Source of the DNA: Amborella trichopoda
Lineage: Eukaryota; Streptophyta; Magnoliopsida; Amborellales; Amborellaceae
Assembly: GCF_000471905.2 (NCBI RefSeq)
Contig: NW_006494931.1
Location: forward strand, 7,151,222 to 7,215,221
DNA length: 64,000 nt
Direction: 5' to 3'
Positions 22,395-34,252 of the stretch are shown one piece after another. Within the stretch, counting starts at the first letter, position 1; each line of letters begins with the position of its first letter. The notes beneath the pieces are model-generated. The model made no database searches and was not told where the DNA came from. It was given only the letters and a program-made list of their open reading frames with translations. Position numbers and translations under genes: made by a program.

Positions 22395-25300
22395 ATTTTC
22401 GTTGCTCAAACGAAGCATTATCTCTGCTCATAAAATTGGCTCATGGCATGCCTCGTCTCTTTCATTTGCAGAACGACTACAGTTACTCAAGTCAATTCTC
22501 AGTGCCTCCGCTATTTATTGGCATTTATCTTATATTCTACTAGGGTACACTTGTAGTATCATTGATGTAGTGATCTCGAGAACCCTTTAGCTTACAAAAC
22601 CGGGAATCCCAAACATTGGGATCCCTCCCAAGATCATGTATATAATTGACTAAATGCGAAGTAGATGAATACAACTATAAATCGAGTGCGAGAAATAAAG
22701 CAAACATAAAAAGCACACCACAATAACACATGATTTACGTGGTTCACCCCGTATGGGCTACATCCACGGCTTCGGCAACTAGAAATCCATTATCACAATA
22801 AAGATTGCAGTTTTTGGTTACAAGAGTTAAAACATATCTCTAAACATCGGTAAAAGACTGTCACTGATCTTCCCTTCTAAACCTGCTCTCTCGATCGAGC
22901 AACATCGTCGATCGACATCATCTTTCCCACCGAAATACCACTACTGGAAAGATAACCTTGAGAGTAACATAGAGATTTTCTCTCTCTAGAAGTGGAAGTT
23001 AACCAACCCAAAACTCAGAGGAATACCGCCCCTCTCTCAGAGGCCATGTCTCTCTCTTGAAGACCCATCTCTATAATGGAGATCCATTCCCATAACCCTC
23101 AAAGATGTGAGCCTCAAAGGATGGGTAATATACCCTCCTTTACTCTCTTTATAATGACATCACTTTCTTGCTTCCCAAAAAAGTCAATTTTCTATTTTCA
23201 TAATACCTTAATCTTTAGAACAAATATGGGTATGGTGATTTAGCAATCACCAAACCCAACAATCTCCACCTTGATAGCAAAATCACCATAATTGCCTTGA
23301 CAATCTTTATTGAATAGATTTCTTCATACTTGCCTCCATTGTGGAATTTTCACAAATACTTTTTCTTCATATTTTTCCACTTCAAACCATGGATATTTCT
23401 TGATTTCTTCTCACTTACCTCCATTGTGACATTGTCACAAACACTTACCTTCATATTTCTCCACCTTAAACTATGTATCGATAAAACTTCGTCATTTCTC
23501 TTTTTCTTAATATAAACCTTAGCCCTGTACACACCTTGTCCTTTGATATCAACTGTAGTGAACTCGAGAACCCCTTAGCTTGCGAAACCGGGAATCCCAA
23601 ATATCGGGATCCCACCCAAAATCGTGTACATGATTGACTGAATGCGAAGTAGATGAATACAACTATAAATCGAGTGCGAGAAATAAAGCAGATATAAAAA
23701 TCACACCACAATAACACATGATTTACGTGGTTCACCCTGTAGGGCTACATCCATGAGCTCGACAACTAGAAATTCACTATCACAATGAAGATTACATAAT
23801 TGGGTTACAAGAGATAGTACCTATCTCTAAACATCGGTAAAAGACCATCACCGATCTTCCCTAAATTTTCTCTCTCGACCTAGCAACACCGTCGATCAAC
23901 ATCCTCTTTTCAACTGCAATACCGCTATTGGAAAGATAACCTCAAGAGAAACATGGAGATTTTCTCTCTCTAAAAGAGGAAGTTAACTAACTAAAAACTG
24001 ATGAGAATACCGCCCCTCTCTCAGAGGCCATGTCTCTCTCTTGGAGATCCATCTCGATATTGGAGATATATTCTCATAACCTTCAAAGGGGTGACCCACA
24101 AAGGATGGGTATTATGTCCTCCTTCACTCTCTTATAAAGATATCACTTTCTTGCTTCCCAATAAACTTAATTTTTTATTTTCCATAATACCCGAATCTTA
24201 AGAAGAAAATATGGGTATGGTGATTTAGCTATCACCAAACCCAACAATTGAGAGGTCAGAACGTAATTTTCTCTGGGCAGGGACTACTGGAAATAAGGGA
24301 TTGCATCTCGTACAATGGAATACACTTTGTCTGAAAGAAGAAAAGGGGGCACTGGGATTGCATTCATATATAGGATATTAATGTGATTGGTAGGATGAAG
24401 TTGACATAGAGAGTCATTTCCAACTCATCTTCTCTTTTGGCAAGATTTTTCAAATTAGATACCATTGCAAAACCACAGTTTGGAATGCCAAGTTTAGAAT
24501 ATGTCTCATGCTTGACGTGGTATAGTTTTTGGTATAAATAGGCAGTAATTTAATGTTAAATGGTTGGTTGGCAATGGAAGGCAGATTGATTTCGTGTCTA
24601 ATATGTGGTTATTAGAACAATCATTTTTGGAGGTCTATGATATAAATACTCTCTTGCTTATTGGTTCCTTGACATTGGCAAAAGTATCTGATTTTTAAGA
24701 TAATGCACCTCTCAGATGGAATCTTCCTCCCGCAACCCTCTCTCACAGGAAGTGCTGTCGTGTTCTACCTATTCGTTGGCATGAGGATCAGATTAGTTGG
24801 ATCCATGCGGCAAATGATCTTTTGACGGTAAGGAGGACTTGGGCTTACATCAGAAGGGATAAGCATGTGAAACCTGTCTTCAAAACTTTGTGGTCTACAC
24901 CTTCATTTCCTAGGGTGAATGGTTCATATGGTTAGCTTTGTATTCTATGTTACTCACTTCGTCGTTACTTCAATAAAGGGCATCACTTCAGTTTCCATCT
25001 ACCCATTCTGTGCCTAAGAGGAAGAATTTTATATCATGTTACGGTGCAATGCATATATTCTAATTTGATATGGAGATCCATTCTTAGTAGATTTGAGAAG
25101 TACTTCCCCTTGAGCAAACCATAGCTACTCAGATGGACAATTGGATCAAATTTAGATTGTGATCCACATGAATGCAATGTTTTTTAGTATATTTCCATTA
25201 CCATTTGGAGAATATAAGTGGAGAGCAATGCTTGTGTCCATGGGGGCAAGTACAGTTAGGGAGCAGTTCTTAAAACATATAATAACATTAGGTTGACGCT

Positions 25301-25840
25301 TTGGCAAAGGTAAATTGGGCTTTCCATTTCTTGGAATTTAATATAGCTACTAACCTCAAATTACAATGAAGTGTGGTTTGCCCCTCGGTTCAGAATTATA
25401 TATGCCTACCGCCTTCTTTAGGCTTCTTTGAGCTCAAAATTGTCAGGGTTTCCAGGTGGAATCCGGGTCGTGCTGGCTATGGAATTATCTTTAGAAAATG
25501 ATGTAGGTGGATTGATTGTAGCTTCTACAGCCATGTTGGGCGGTAACTCTAATGATATAACTAATTTCTATGCATTGGAGAAGGGGATGTCACAAGCAAG
25601 GGAACTGCACTATCTATTTATTGTCATTGAAAGTGACTCCAAGCATCTTGTTGATTCCATTAGTCATTGTACTAGGCCTCTTTGGAGATTATGCACAATG
25701 GTGGATAATTACACTTCTAAGCTTGAATCTTTCGCTGGAAATCATTGGAAGATCCTACACATCTATAGAGAAGCCAACATGGTTGCTAATGCCTTGCTAG
25801 TGTATTGATTTTTATGAATGAAGCAACGGAGTGGCGTGCT
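22395..25840 (+). mobile_element. LINE (plant L1 type with RNase H), split by an LTR-bounded insertion
   Basis: The LINE begins within the RT C-terminal region: HKIGSWHASSLSFAERLQLL near 22430, matching the plant pattern W..R.LSFAGRLQLI. It is interrupted at 22566 and resumes at 24247 with ERNFLWAGTTGNKGLHLVQW and KEEKGGTGI, the expected next motifs. Then come WLVGNGRQIDFVSNMW (about 24565-24615), a poor zf-RVT stretch (24940-25090) and an RNase H region at 25428-25808 with YALEKGMSQARELHYLFIVI, ESDSKHLVDS and HIYREANMVANAL. The RNase H start (NPGRAGYGIIFR near 25460) lies in another frame from the rest, so at least one frameshift is present, with further stops upstream. The 5' two-thirds of a full LINE are missing. 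Confidence 0.8.
22566..24246 (-). mobile_element. Small LTR-bounded copia-type element (TRIM-like), intact ends
   Basis: Two direct LTRs (22566-23261, 696 bp; 23554-24246, 693 bp) flank a 292-bp interior. Both run TG...CA. The pentamer ATTGA occurs immediately before (22561-22565) and after (24247-24251), a perfect target duplication inside the LINE. Read on the minus strand, the interior starts with GTTGATATCAAAGG, close to the initiator-Met primer site TGGTATCAGAGC, and ends with a purine tract GGTGGAGAT next to TGTTGGG. The element therefore reads on the minus strand. It has no coding capacity, so it depends on proteins from elsewhere, like TRIMs, or is an internally deleted copia element. 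The interior includes an approximately 80-bp imperfect duplication. The LTRs differ visibly, so the insertion is not recent. Confidence 0.85.
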
Positions 25841-27490
25841 CGCCCCCCAAATTTTATAGCGCCTTTCATTTTATCTGATGTTGATAGTTTGTCCTTTGCT
25901 AAGGGTTGAATAAGAATTGTTCACGTAACATATAACGTGGTAAGGACCCAATATCCCCAAGAATTCACCCAAAAAATCCTGGGACCATCTGCAAATGGTA
26001 ATCATTGATGGGGCATCACCTAATGTGATTAAGCAGGCATGGGCAAAACAACCCCCCGTGGGAAACCAGAAAAGTGTTTGAAGAAACTCGTGATGCATTA
26101 AAAAGGAGCATGACATGTATACTTTGAACTCTGTTGAGGTTGGTGACCTTTCCTGGAGGGGGATAACAAAGGTGGCAGTTGACGTATCTATCTTCTGCCC
26201 GTTTAGAAACTCATTTTTTCTAAAGTACACTAAATTTTGTACCCACTAGCATTACGTTTGGTTCCTCTAAACAGAGTGAAATGTAGAAGGTATTCACTCG
26301 AGATGGGAAAAATGGCTCAACATGATTATTCTACAGGTGCGGGATCTAGCTATTCCTTTTACCCATATGAAAAAGCGAATGTGCTAAATCTAAAATCCTC
26401 TTTTACATGATGTAGCTGGATTTTCTAATAAGGGAGTTGTAGCATAGATTGTGCACTGTACCTTTATTATTTTTCTTTAGGAATGAAAATGGACAATCGC
26501 CTAAATTCCCACTGTTTAACTCGGAAAACAAAAAAAAAAACCTCATTTTGTATGGAGAGATCAATAAAATGAGCGTTATTGATCAAAAGAAAGACACATG
26601 CTAAACAAGGGAGGGTGTGAGTTAGGTATAACTTCCATGCCGTTTTGGTTAATCAGTTTTGTTTTTGGTTGGTTCAACTTTTACTCCCATGGAAATTTCC
26701 GTTGAATTAAGGAATTTGTAGAGAAGTTACTTGCCTAAAACAAAAGCCAAATGTTTTACACTCTTAGAAGTATACTGTCCATTTACTCATATAAAACTCA
26801 ATTTAAGATTAACTTTAGGATCTCAAATTTTCGGGATCAACCCCATTTACGTGCAGACTAATCTCGATCAAAAAAAATTTCAAACTGCACTTGCTATTGA
26901 TTTTATAAAAACAATGTCAGAATACTGAATAGAGGTCGTCCAATTTTTAGAGTGTGAGATTTAATTGTTGTAAAACTCGGAATTAATTTCTTTTTTCTTT
27001 TGAAAATAATTATCTGATTCTCAGGTACTCTCACAATTTCATATAAAAAGATCCCTCCAAATGGGCCTTTAACCCAAGGAGTAGATGTACACTATGCTCC
27101 TGAGGAACATAGTATACCCCCTAGAAACATAAAGTATAGTCAGGACGATTGCAACCGTCTCTCTTTATAGATGTAAGCCCGTGTCCTGGTGTGGTAATCA
27201 GAGCCACACAAACAGCACATTTACACCGAGTCTAACTCCATTAAAAAACAAGAGTGTGAGGAAGTGAGAGGCTCCAAACACAATCACAGAACTTAAGGAA
27301 TGCTGAGTTCTTAGTCCGTATTCTGCTGGTTAAATGAACCAAGAAACAGTAAATGAATGTAGATTGTAATTTGACACAATGAATGAGTGTTTGTACAGTA
27401 ATAGAGTTCGAGGGTTGCGTTGCGTTTGGAAACCCAGCTCATGAGAAAAACTACATTCATCCATTCCTGGTAAAACATATTCCAAATTCT
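25841..27490. other. Intergenic DNA after the LINE, no gene seen
   Basis: Contains the LINE 3' flank and AT-rich sequence. Short open frames on both strands (for example 25871-26230 minus) have no recognisable motif. A poly(A) run near 26530 does not mark a clear LINE end. Confidence 0.45.
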
Positions 27491-27529
27491 ACAAGAACTA
27501 TAACACCAAAAAACCAAGTTGGAAATGGT

Positions 27530-28020
27530 GGTTTTAGAGGGTGCGAGACCATAATTCGATATAATCTCCAATTTTGCACGTTCTCTTGAAAGATGACCTT
27601 GTGGCCTCCATTGCCCTTGTACTGACGGAACTTCTGCATTTCGAAATGAAAACCAAAAAAACCCAATTCTAATAAACTCCACAAAAAGCAAAGAAAGTTC
27701 ATCATGTGTCTGATAATTTTCTTCTTTCTCTTTTTCGGTAAGAAATAATTTTTTTCACACGCCAAGAAGAAATTCACCAAACGTGACGAGAAAAGACCAG
27801 AACTCTCTTGCCATCAATCTTCAAATTCAGAACCAAAAATTCAGCTAAAAGAAACATAGAAGGGCACCGCATGATTGAGCCTACCTTCTTTGTGACTTCA
27901 GTGTTGAAGAACTCAGTTCTGAGAATTGACAAGTTCTGATCGAGCCATTTGCGTGTGAAGTAACTGACGTCAGTCCCTGGTTCATTCACAATAGTCTGAA
28001 GACACAAAGAACACCCGTCA
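27530..28020 (-). pseudogene. Possible host exons, unrecognised product
   Basis: On the minus strand two stretches have splice-like borders. The first, about 28000-27880, follows a pyrimidine-rich TGTCTTCAG acceptor, reads TIVNEPGTDVSYFTRKWLDQ onward to TEVTKK, and is followed by GTAGGC. The second, about 27638-27530, follows ATGCAG and reads KFRQYKGNGGHKVIFQENVQ. Their composition is less AT-rich than the surroundings. I do not recognise the protein, and it does not look like the 14-3-3 C-terminus expected downstream of the next feature. It could be a separate gene relic joined by chance. Confidence 0.35.
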
Positions 28021-28037
28021 ACGAAATCATTTGCATT

Positions 28038-28273
28038 TTCTTTTCTTGTGAAAACCAAAGAAAGAAAGAGGATCAAGAAAAGAAAAGATAACCCAAGAAA
28101 GTAGAAAGAAGTTAAAAGAAGTTATCAGATTTTCGTTACACTGGAAATTTGGTAGGTATTTTCCTTTCTTGTGGACACTAATTAGAGAAATAGGATCAAC
28201 GAAAGAAAAGATAACACAAGAAAGTAGAAAGAAGTTATCAGATTCTGTGTTACAGTGGCAATTAGGTAGGAAA
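28038..28273. repeat. Imperfect tandem duplication, about 120-bp unit
   Basis: The first copy (28038-28155) and second copy (28160-28273) share GGATCAA, AAAGATAAC, CAAGAAAGTAGAAAGAAG, GTTATCAGATT and GCAATTAGGTAGG-like phrases. It lies directly downstream (minus sense) of the 14-3-3 exon, where an intron would be. Confidence 0.75.
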
Positions 28274-28301
28274 GATGAGCTTTACAAGCGGCTGCGAACT
28301 T

Positions 28302-28751
28302 TCAGCTATCATGAGGCCTTAACTGGGCAACATAGTGATCTAAGATACCCTTAAACAAGTAGGCAATGACATCTTCTGCAACCGAGTTATCGTCGGTAAT
28401 GAAATACTTGTCGATGAGGACATGAAATTCGGAGCAAATAGACACAATCTCGGACTCGATAATGTAAAGTTTATGCTTGATGGACTCCAACTATTGTGTA
28501 TCGACCTCACCATGAGATCTGGACATTTCGTTCTGCCATGAAGCGCAGCGTGCATCCACTGACTTCATGTACGAAGTGCACAGGAGTTTGCGCTCTTCTT
28601 CGTTTATGCGCTTGGCCTTGTGACTTCTCTATGTTCTGCACCGCTTTTTTCATGAAATCAACCATCACGTCGTAGCGTTTCAACTTCAAGGAGCCTTGGC
28701 CAAGAACAATCAATCCTCCTCCTTCTTTTGTGCTTCTGGCTCCGTTGCCAT
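28302..28751 (-). pseudogene. 14-3-3 protein N-terminal exon, degraded
   Basis: On the minus strand, an ATG at 28751-28749 opens MATEPEAQKKEED, where 14-3-3 proteins have their acidic start before helix 1. Then follow KRYDVMVDFMKK (family: ERYDEMVEFMKK), EEERKLLCTSYMKSVDARCA followed by SWQ (family: [22 protein letters not shown]), IESEIVSICSEFHVLIDKYF (family: [20 protein letters not shown]) and AEDVIAYLFKGILDHYVAQ (family: [20 protein letters not shown]). These lie in three frames. There is a TGA after codon 13, a TAG just before LESIKHKL, and at least two frameshifts, so the exon is dead. 14-3-3 proteins bind phosphoserine/threonine clients. The conserved Arg pair of GARRASW is DARCASW here. 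The downstream exons with the second half of the fold are not seen. Confidence 0.7.
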
Positions 28752-28759
28752 TGCTGTTG

Positions 28760-31430
28760 GCTACTGCGTCACAGTTTTCTTGCAGACAGAGAGAGAAAGG
28801 GAGATGTTCCATACAATAAACGGGGTTTGTAGGAATGAGAGATATAGAGAGAGGTTGTCGGGTAGGGGGATGTTTAAAAGAAAATCTGGGGAGAGAGAGA
28901 GCCCGTGAGCTACCAAAGATGGAGAGAGAGAGTGGCAGGTGAGAAATCAAAATCGTTTTTCAGTACGTAAAATGACCAAAGCATCCTTCCTAAATTTTTT
29001 TTTTTTTTAAATGAAAAATGTCATTCAAATGATGGCCAAATCGCTTATGGAAAACTCTGATAAGTGGCCAAATGAATTAATTTGAAGTGCCTCTCCATAT
29101 TTTCATACAATTGCTTCTCCCCGATCAGTTCCGATGCAAGAAAATGCTTGATATTATACTGTTTGCTTTGGAAATTAATTATGAAAATTATAGTGCTTGC
29201 CGATAAAAATAAAAAAACATGGCATTTTCTTATGGGCAATCTATGGTTGGCATACAACATAGAAGCTCTATCTTCGCACTTATCCAACAGTCCATTCTGA
29301 ATAGAGGGCTAAGTTGCCCCATTCACAATATCACGTCTTTACACTATTTTATTTTTAATTCTTTTTCTATAAACTATTTTGACACCAAATTTTGGATGTC
29401 CATTCCTCTATTAAACTTGCACTAGTGAAAAATAAAAATTCCTCTATTAAACTTGCACTAGTGAAAAATAATTTTTTTTTTTAATAAAATAAAGAGATCA
29501 AAATACCCCTGAAATTTTCAAAGGGAATTTTGGTCATTATATTTTATCGAAAATTTATTTTTAATATTTTTTATATGTGTGCTCCAATGAAAAGATGGCA
29601 TGTACCAAATTTTAATATTATACAATTTGTATAAATAAAACTAAAAATAAATACTTTAAGACATCGGATCTAAGATCAAATGGTGAGTGGCTCTCTTGAT
29701 CAAAATTGAACGGCTGGATGGTAGGGGGTGGATAAAACTTATATGCTATAGGAGAAGAACCTTTCCCTTTTCTTATATCCCTAAATCAAAAATAACAGTG
29801 TAGTACTTTGAGCGAAAGAAAAACATGATACAGATTAATAAGTTCATTTGGACACTTCAGTGAGGATTTTTTAACTTGTTTAACTATTAAATAATACCTT
29901 TATGTATTTTCTTTTCCGAGTGCTCTATTTGAGCTCTCAACATCCAAATTATTTTGCAAATATTTTTGGGGTGTTTTCGCCATTATTCTTTAGCATCAAA
30001 TTTGAGGGCAGTGCTGACTCTAGAAACAAGAAAGAGGCTGCAAGGTAGTCCGAATCGAAGTGCAAAGATGGAGATAGTACATATCATTATTTTGTGGTAG
30101 TATGGATGGAAGCTTGGTAGAATCCATGCCAACCCTTCAATGCAGTATGTTTAAATTTTTCATAAATTTGACGTTCCGAATTGACTGCTGTATCTAGGGA
30201 TCTTGTTGGAAGCGTTGCTCCATGTGTCGCATAGGAAGTCTATCACCACTTTCTTGATTTTCCTAGGGGTACCCCACCACTCATATCATTGATCTGGTTA
30301 GTTTGAAGAAACCCACCGCTATCAAAAGTTGAAGAAATATTAACCACCAAAAGTTGTTCCTCTCTTTACTTCTTTAATTTTGGTTACCTCTGTTGGGCAA
30401 AACTCGTTTGTTATCCAACAAAGGCCATATTTCGATTTGGATTTGAGGGTTCTTCATAAACATGGAGCTGATTTCTAATCGCATGTCTTTGAAGAAGAGA
30501 TATAATTTTAGAATTTGAAGGAATCAGACGTTTAAACATAACATTAGCAAACCTCTCATATTTTGGACTACAAAAAAAAAAAACTGTCCAACTGATTCGT
30601 TAAACGACTGCAGCATTTCAGGGATGATATTTTAATTGATAATATTTCCTTGTCATGAGTGTTATCTAAAGTGATTTATAGCTACAAGAGTTTATTTCTC
30701 TAAGCTTGTTTGAAAGCTCACATTAGTCAGTTGAATGTGCCAATTTTAAATTTGGTTTTAATCGGCGAGTTTGACCGATTGTTTAGTATGAAAATGGGTG
30801 TATAAAAATAAAATAAATAAAAAAAATTATATGGGTGAACTGAGCAATCCGACCAGTCCGATCATTCCTTTCCCTAACACGCTCGCATTGTTCCCTAAAG
30901 GAACTCGATGACTCCATAAGAATCATACTGATCGGATTGGTAATTTACAGTCCAGACCGCCAATTTCTAAAGCACTTTAAACACTGCTCTAAACATAAAG
31001 AAATAAAAAGGGTGCAGTGTAAAGTGAAAATTTCTTTGTGCTCTGAATTGCAGATTACATCGCTATTGAGTTTGATCTCCTACAAAAATTTAACACCACT
31101 ATTTGTCCAATTCCACCATTCCAACCCATCTATGGGAATAACACCTGAGTTGTGAAAAGGAATTTATCTTTAGTGCTAGTGTGACGTCTTGTACATACCG
31201 AGTCCCCTTTTATCCCTAATTGCCTGGTAAAGTTATTGAAAGAGTCTTTTGCCTTTCATGTGCAACTTGGCTTAGGTGTCATCTGAGCCACAAGCAAGCA
31301 TTCACCCTGAATAGGATATGGAGATGCTTCTTACAAAACCTTGGGGGTCCAAATACTATTGAAAATTCTTTCGAAACTAAACGCTCTTAAAGGGGTTTTA
31401 AGTGTTACCAAGAGGGGTTGTTGCTTTTCA
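28760..31430. other. AT-rich intergenic DNA with short repeats, no gene seen
   Basis: A 36-bp direct duplication (unit starts 29402 and 29438, containing TTAAACTTGCACTAGTGAAA) is followed by a T-run. The block at 29505-29600 echoes 19080-19200. A GA-rich tract at 28785-28935 lies upstream (minus sense) of the 14-3-3 exon, where a 5' untranslated region could be. No coding signal was found. Confidence 0.5.
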
Positions 31431-32015
31431 AACTATGCACAGAACACTGTACAAATCTCTTTACTTCTATATCAGACACCATACATTACACAATTCATTC
31501 TCCATTGTCGTAATTAGAGAACTTTAAAGAGAGAGAGGAACTCTTTGAGAAAATAATTGTGCCCACACTCACTGTGGTCGTTCTTTCAATGTATATATAA
31601 TAGTGATACAATAGTATAATGGAGACTTTTCTATCTTGTTACATACAATATACACTTTCGTATCTTATTACATTCTCTCAAAAGTAAAGAATAATGTTTC
31701 AATTGTTCCGTTTCCAAAACTAGGATTCTTGAATTCTGTTTTTATTAGTCCCCCTCAAACTCGGCTCGAGAGGCATCTCAAGTCCGATTTTGAAGGAAAT
31801 ATCATGAAAAACGTCTCGAGGCAATGACTTGGTGAAGATATCAGCGACTTGATTACGCAAGGAAACAAACTGAGTAATCTAAGAGGAACCTTTTTACGCA
31901 CAAAATATAGTCTAACTCATTGTGCTTTGTCCGTGCATAAAAAAACATGATTGGATGTCATGTAGAGAGCACTAATATTATCACAAAAAAGTGTTGGCGG
32001 TTGAGTGTTGGGTGC
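31430..32015 (-). mobile_element. Ty1/copia remnant: RNase H end, purine tract and LTR part
   Basis: On the minus strand, phrases such as DNISALYMTSNHVF (about 31985-31940) and a later HCLE-type motif match the end of copia RNase H, which in this family reads DN.SA.YL..NPVFH...KHIE. Next comes the purine tract GAGTTTGAGGGGGAC (about 31750-31764), as expected just before a copia 3' LTR. The LTR-like part contains TATATATA near 31590 and a CTTTAAAG/CTCTCTC leader. The rest of the polyprotein and the other LTR are missing. It is a broken fossil with several breaks. The left border is approximate. Confidence 0.65.
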
Positions 32016-32887
32016 GTTTTTAGTCAAGGACCAGATGCATTTTGATGACGATATGTTAGCTAAGCTTCATATGAGGCTCAGTGAAGATGAAATGCCCCAT
32101 GTGATATAAAATATGCGATATGATCGAGATCCATCATATGAAAGGATTGTTATGCCCAAAGGAATCTCAACTCCTCGGTTAGTCCTTAAAGGTTCTAACT
32201 CAACACTGATAATGCCAAGAGCCCATCAGTTAAATATGTTCATGGTTGACATAAAATGAAGAAGCCATCTCATCTTGAGACAAGTTCTAGGATACATATT
32301 CTCCAAAGGCTTTATGTATAACTATCTATGGGATATGTGGAGGAACATATATGGCTTAATATCGACATTTACTTTTAGTTATGCACATGTGCTACAACTT
32401 ACGGTCTATGGTAAAAGATCATAAAAGTTTTTCTATTTGAGACAGAACTTCGGGATTCATATATTCTATGACAAATAAATTTCTCTCCTCTAGATACTGG
32501 AGGAATTCTTGGTCAGATGTGATATGAAAGATCCGTCACACATTGTAATAATGGGGTTGTAACTGATAGAGCTTAAGGGGAGCATCGTCATATGTTGATA
32601 TATCGAGGTGAATCCCTAAAATGTATATAAGGCCTCATAAGCCTTAAAGTCTATGGGTGATATGACTTGGGCGATATTTGGACCTAGCTTAACCCATATC
32701 TGTATCGACCATAAGTTCAAATATGCCCTAACTGGCATCCCAAAGCTCGATGCCTTCGAAAATAAGTGGAGACTCTTAGGGAAACCATGTTTGAGGCATT
32801 GTGACCCTCTTCCTGAAGTTTTGTATTAGTCAAAGGTGGGATAACCCATTTTCTATAGAGCTCAATGGTTGGAACTTTGAAAGCCCC
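32016..32887. other. Unassigned stretch between copia remnant and giant LTR
   Basis: Moderately AT-rich with no long frame and no match to the other LTR blocks here. The join to LTR sequence at about 32888 (TCTCATGTGTCCTCGACG) is abrupt. It may be the internal part of another retroelement, but nothing diagnostic is visible. Confidence 0.4.
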
Positions 32888-32924
32888 ATGTCTCATGTGT
32901 CCTCGACGTCTCGCATAAGCGCAG

Positions 32925-33350
32925 ACGACGATGTCTATCGCCACCTGCAGGGTCTCACCCTGTTGTGTGCCTATTGCAGATGGCGATACCTATCGCCTCC
33001 AGAGAAGGGTCGAGGAAATACCTATCGCCGTCCGTAAGCTTCTCTCTTGTGCCCAGTGCCCATCACAGACGGTGATGCCTTTCGGTGATACCTTTCACCG
33101 ACTACAGGGTTCTTTCATGTGCTCGGTGCCTATCGTTGCCCGCAAGCCTCTTTCGTGCACTCGGTGCCTATCGTCGTCCGTAAGTTTCTCTTTCATCTCA
33201 TGCCTATTGTCGTGTGCCTCATAAGAGGCTATCACCGCATGCTTTGCAAGAGGCTATCGTCGTGCGCCTCACAAGAAGTTATTGTCGCATGCTTTACAAG
33301 AGGCAATCGCTGTGCGCCTCACGAGAAGCTATCGCTACCTGCGAAGGGAT
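32925..33350 (+). repeat. GCCTATCGCCGTCC-type minisatellite in LTR U5
   Basis: Units contain GCCTATCG(T/C)CGTCCG, TGCACTCGGTGCCTATC and, further on, AGAGGCTATCGTCGTGCGCC, separated by 25-35 bp. This is the complement of the arrays at 9940-10260, 39140-39470, 44030-44440 and 63600-64000. One unit forms a perfect CGGTGA/TCACCG stem (33083-33088 with 33095-33100). Confidence 0.75.
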
Positions 33351-34252
33351 GTGCTGGATTCTTGTGCTGCCAATGATGATGCCTAACACTGTTTGAAGTT
33401 CGCTGCCTGCCCCTTTCGTCGTGAGCAGCAGTGCCCAGAGCCGTTCAGGGGCCACACACTATTACTCCGCGACTATGGGTGGCGATACTTAATGCCGTAG
33501 GGACCTTTCTCCTTCGCAGTCTCGCATCTTCTCTTATTCTCTTTTGTTCTCTTCTCGCTTGACTAAAGGTAGACCCAGTTTGAAAATGCCTAAGCAGTCT
33601 GGCTATCGAGTAGTATTGCCGTCATGCTGGTTATGAGTATCATGCCCATCTTGCTACCACACCAAATTAGGACTGTCATACTAACCTTGGTTTCGAGTAG
33701 TATTGTTGTCGCGTCGATCTGAGTTACCATGCCGGTCATGCTACTACTCCGAGTCGGTCACTGCACTGGTCCTGCTATCATGCTTGTCTCATCCCCTTGT
33801 CATGTCCTCTTCTCTTTTCTCCCATTATTTAAACCTTCTTCTTCATCACCCTAACTTCTCATTTTCTTTGGCATATGAATGTGCATTGCCCTAAGACAAG
33901 GGTGGGTCGTTCGGCCCACTTGTCTTGCAAGTTAACAATGATAGTGTTGTGCAGAAAACAAGGAGATTGCAGGTCAAGGGAGGCGATTCCGAGCTAGCTA
34001 AAGCAGTTGGAACACTTTCTATCGTGATCTAAGAGGGCGCTGACACGAGTTAGCTGGAGTAAATTACGGACCCAGGTGAGGTTTGTCCCCACCTCACGTA
34101 TTAAATTCCTCTCTCACTAGTTGGACACCTGCCCGTGTTCTGTGAACGAGGCTCTTGAGAGAGCGGTCTCAGGTCCTGGGTCTTTTGAACCCTAGACACG
34201 TGTCACTCGATCACCTATATTTGGGGTGGCGAGATCAAGGCACCTAACCAGC

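Noticed and set aside
27060-27200. Possible initiator-Met primer site (AATCAGAGCC near 27195)
   Set aside because: Only a partial match to TGGTATCAGAGC, and no LTR terminus adjoins it.
33703-33894. Plus-strand 63-residue frame with hydrophobic segments
   Set aside because: Lies in LTR U5 sequence repeated in five other blocks; not a membrane protein gene.
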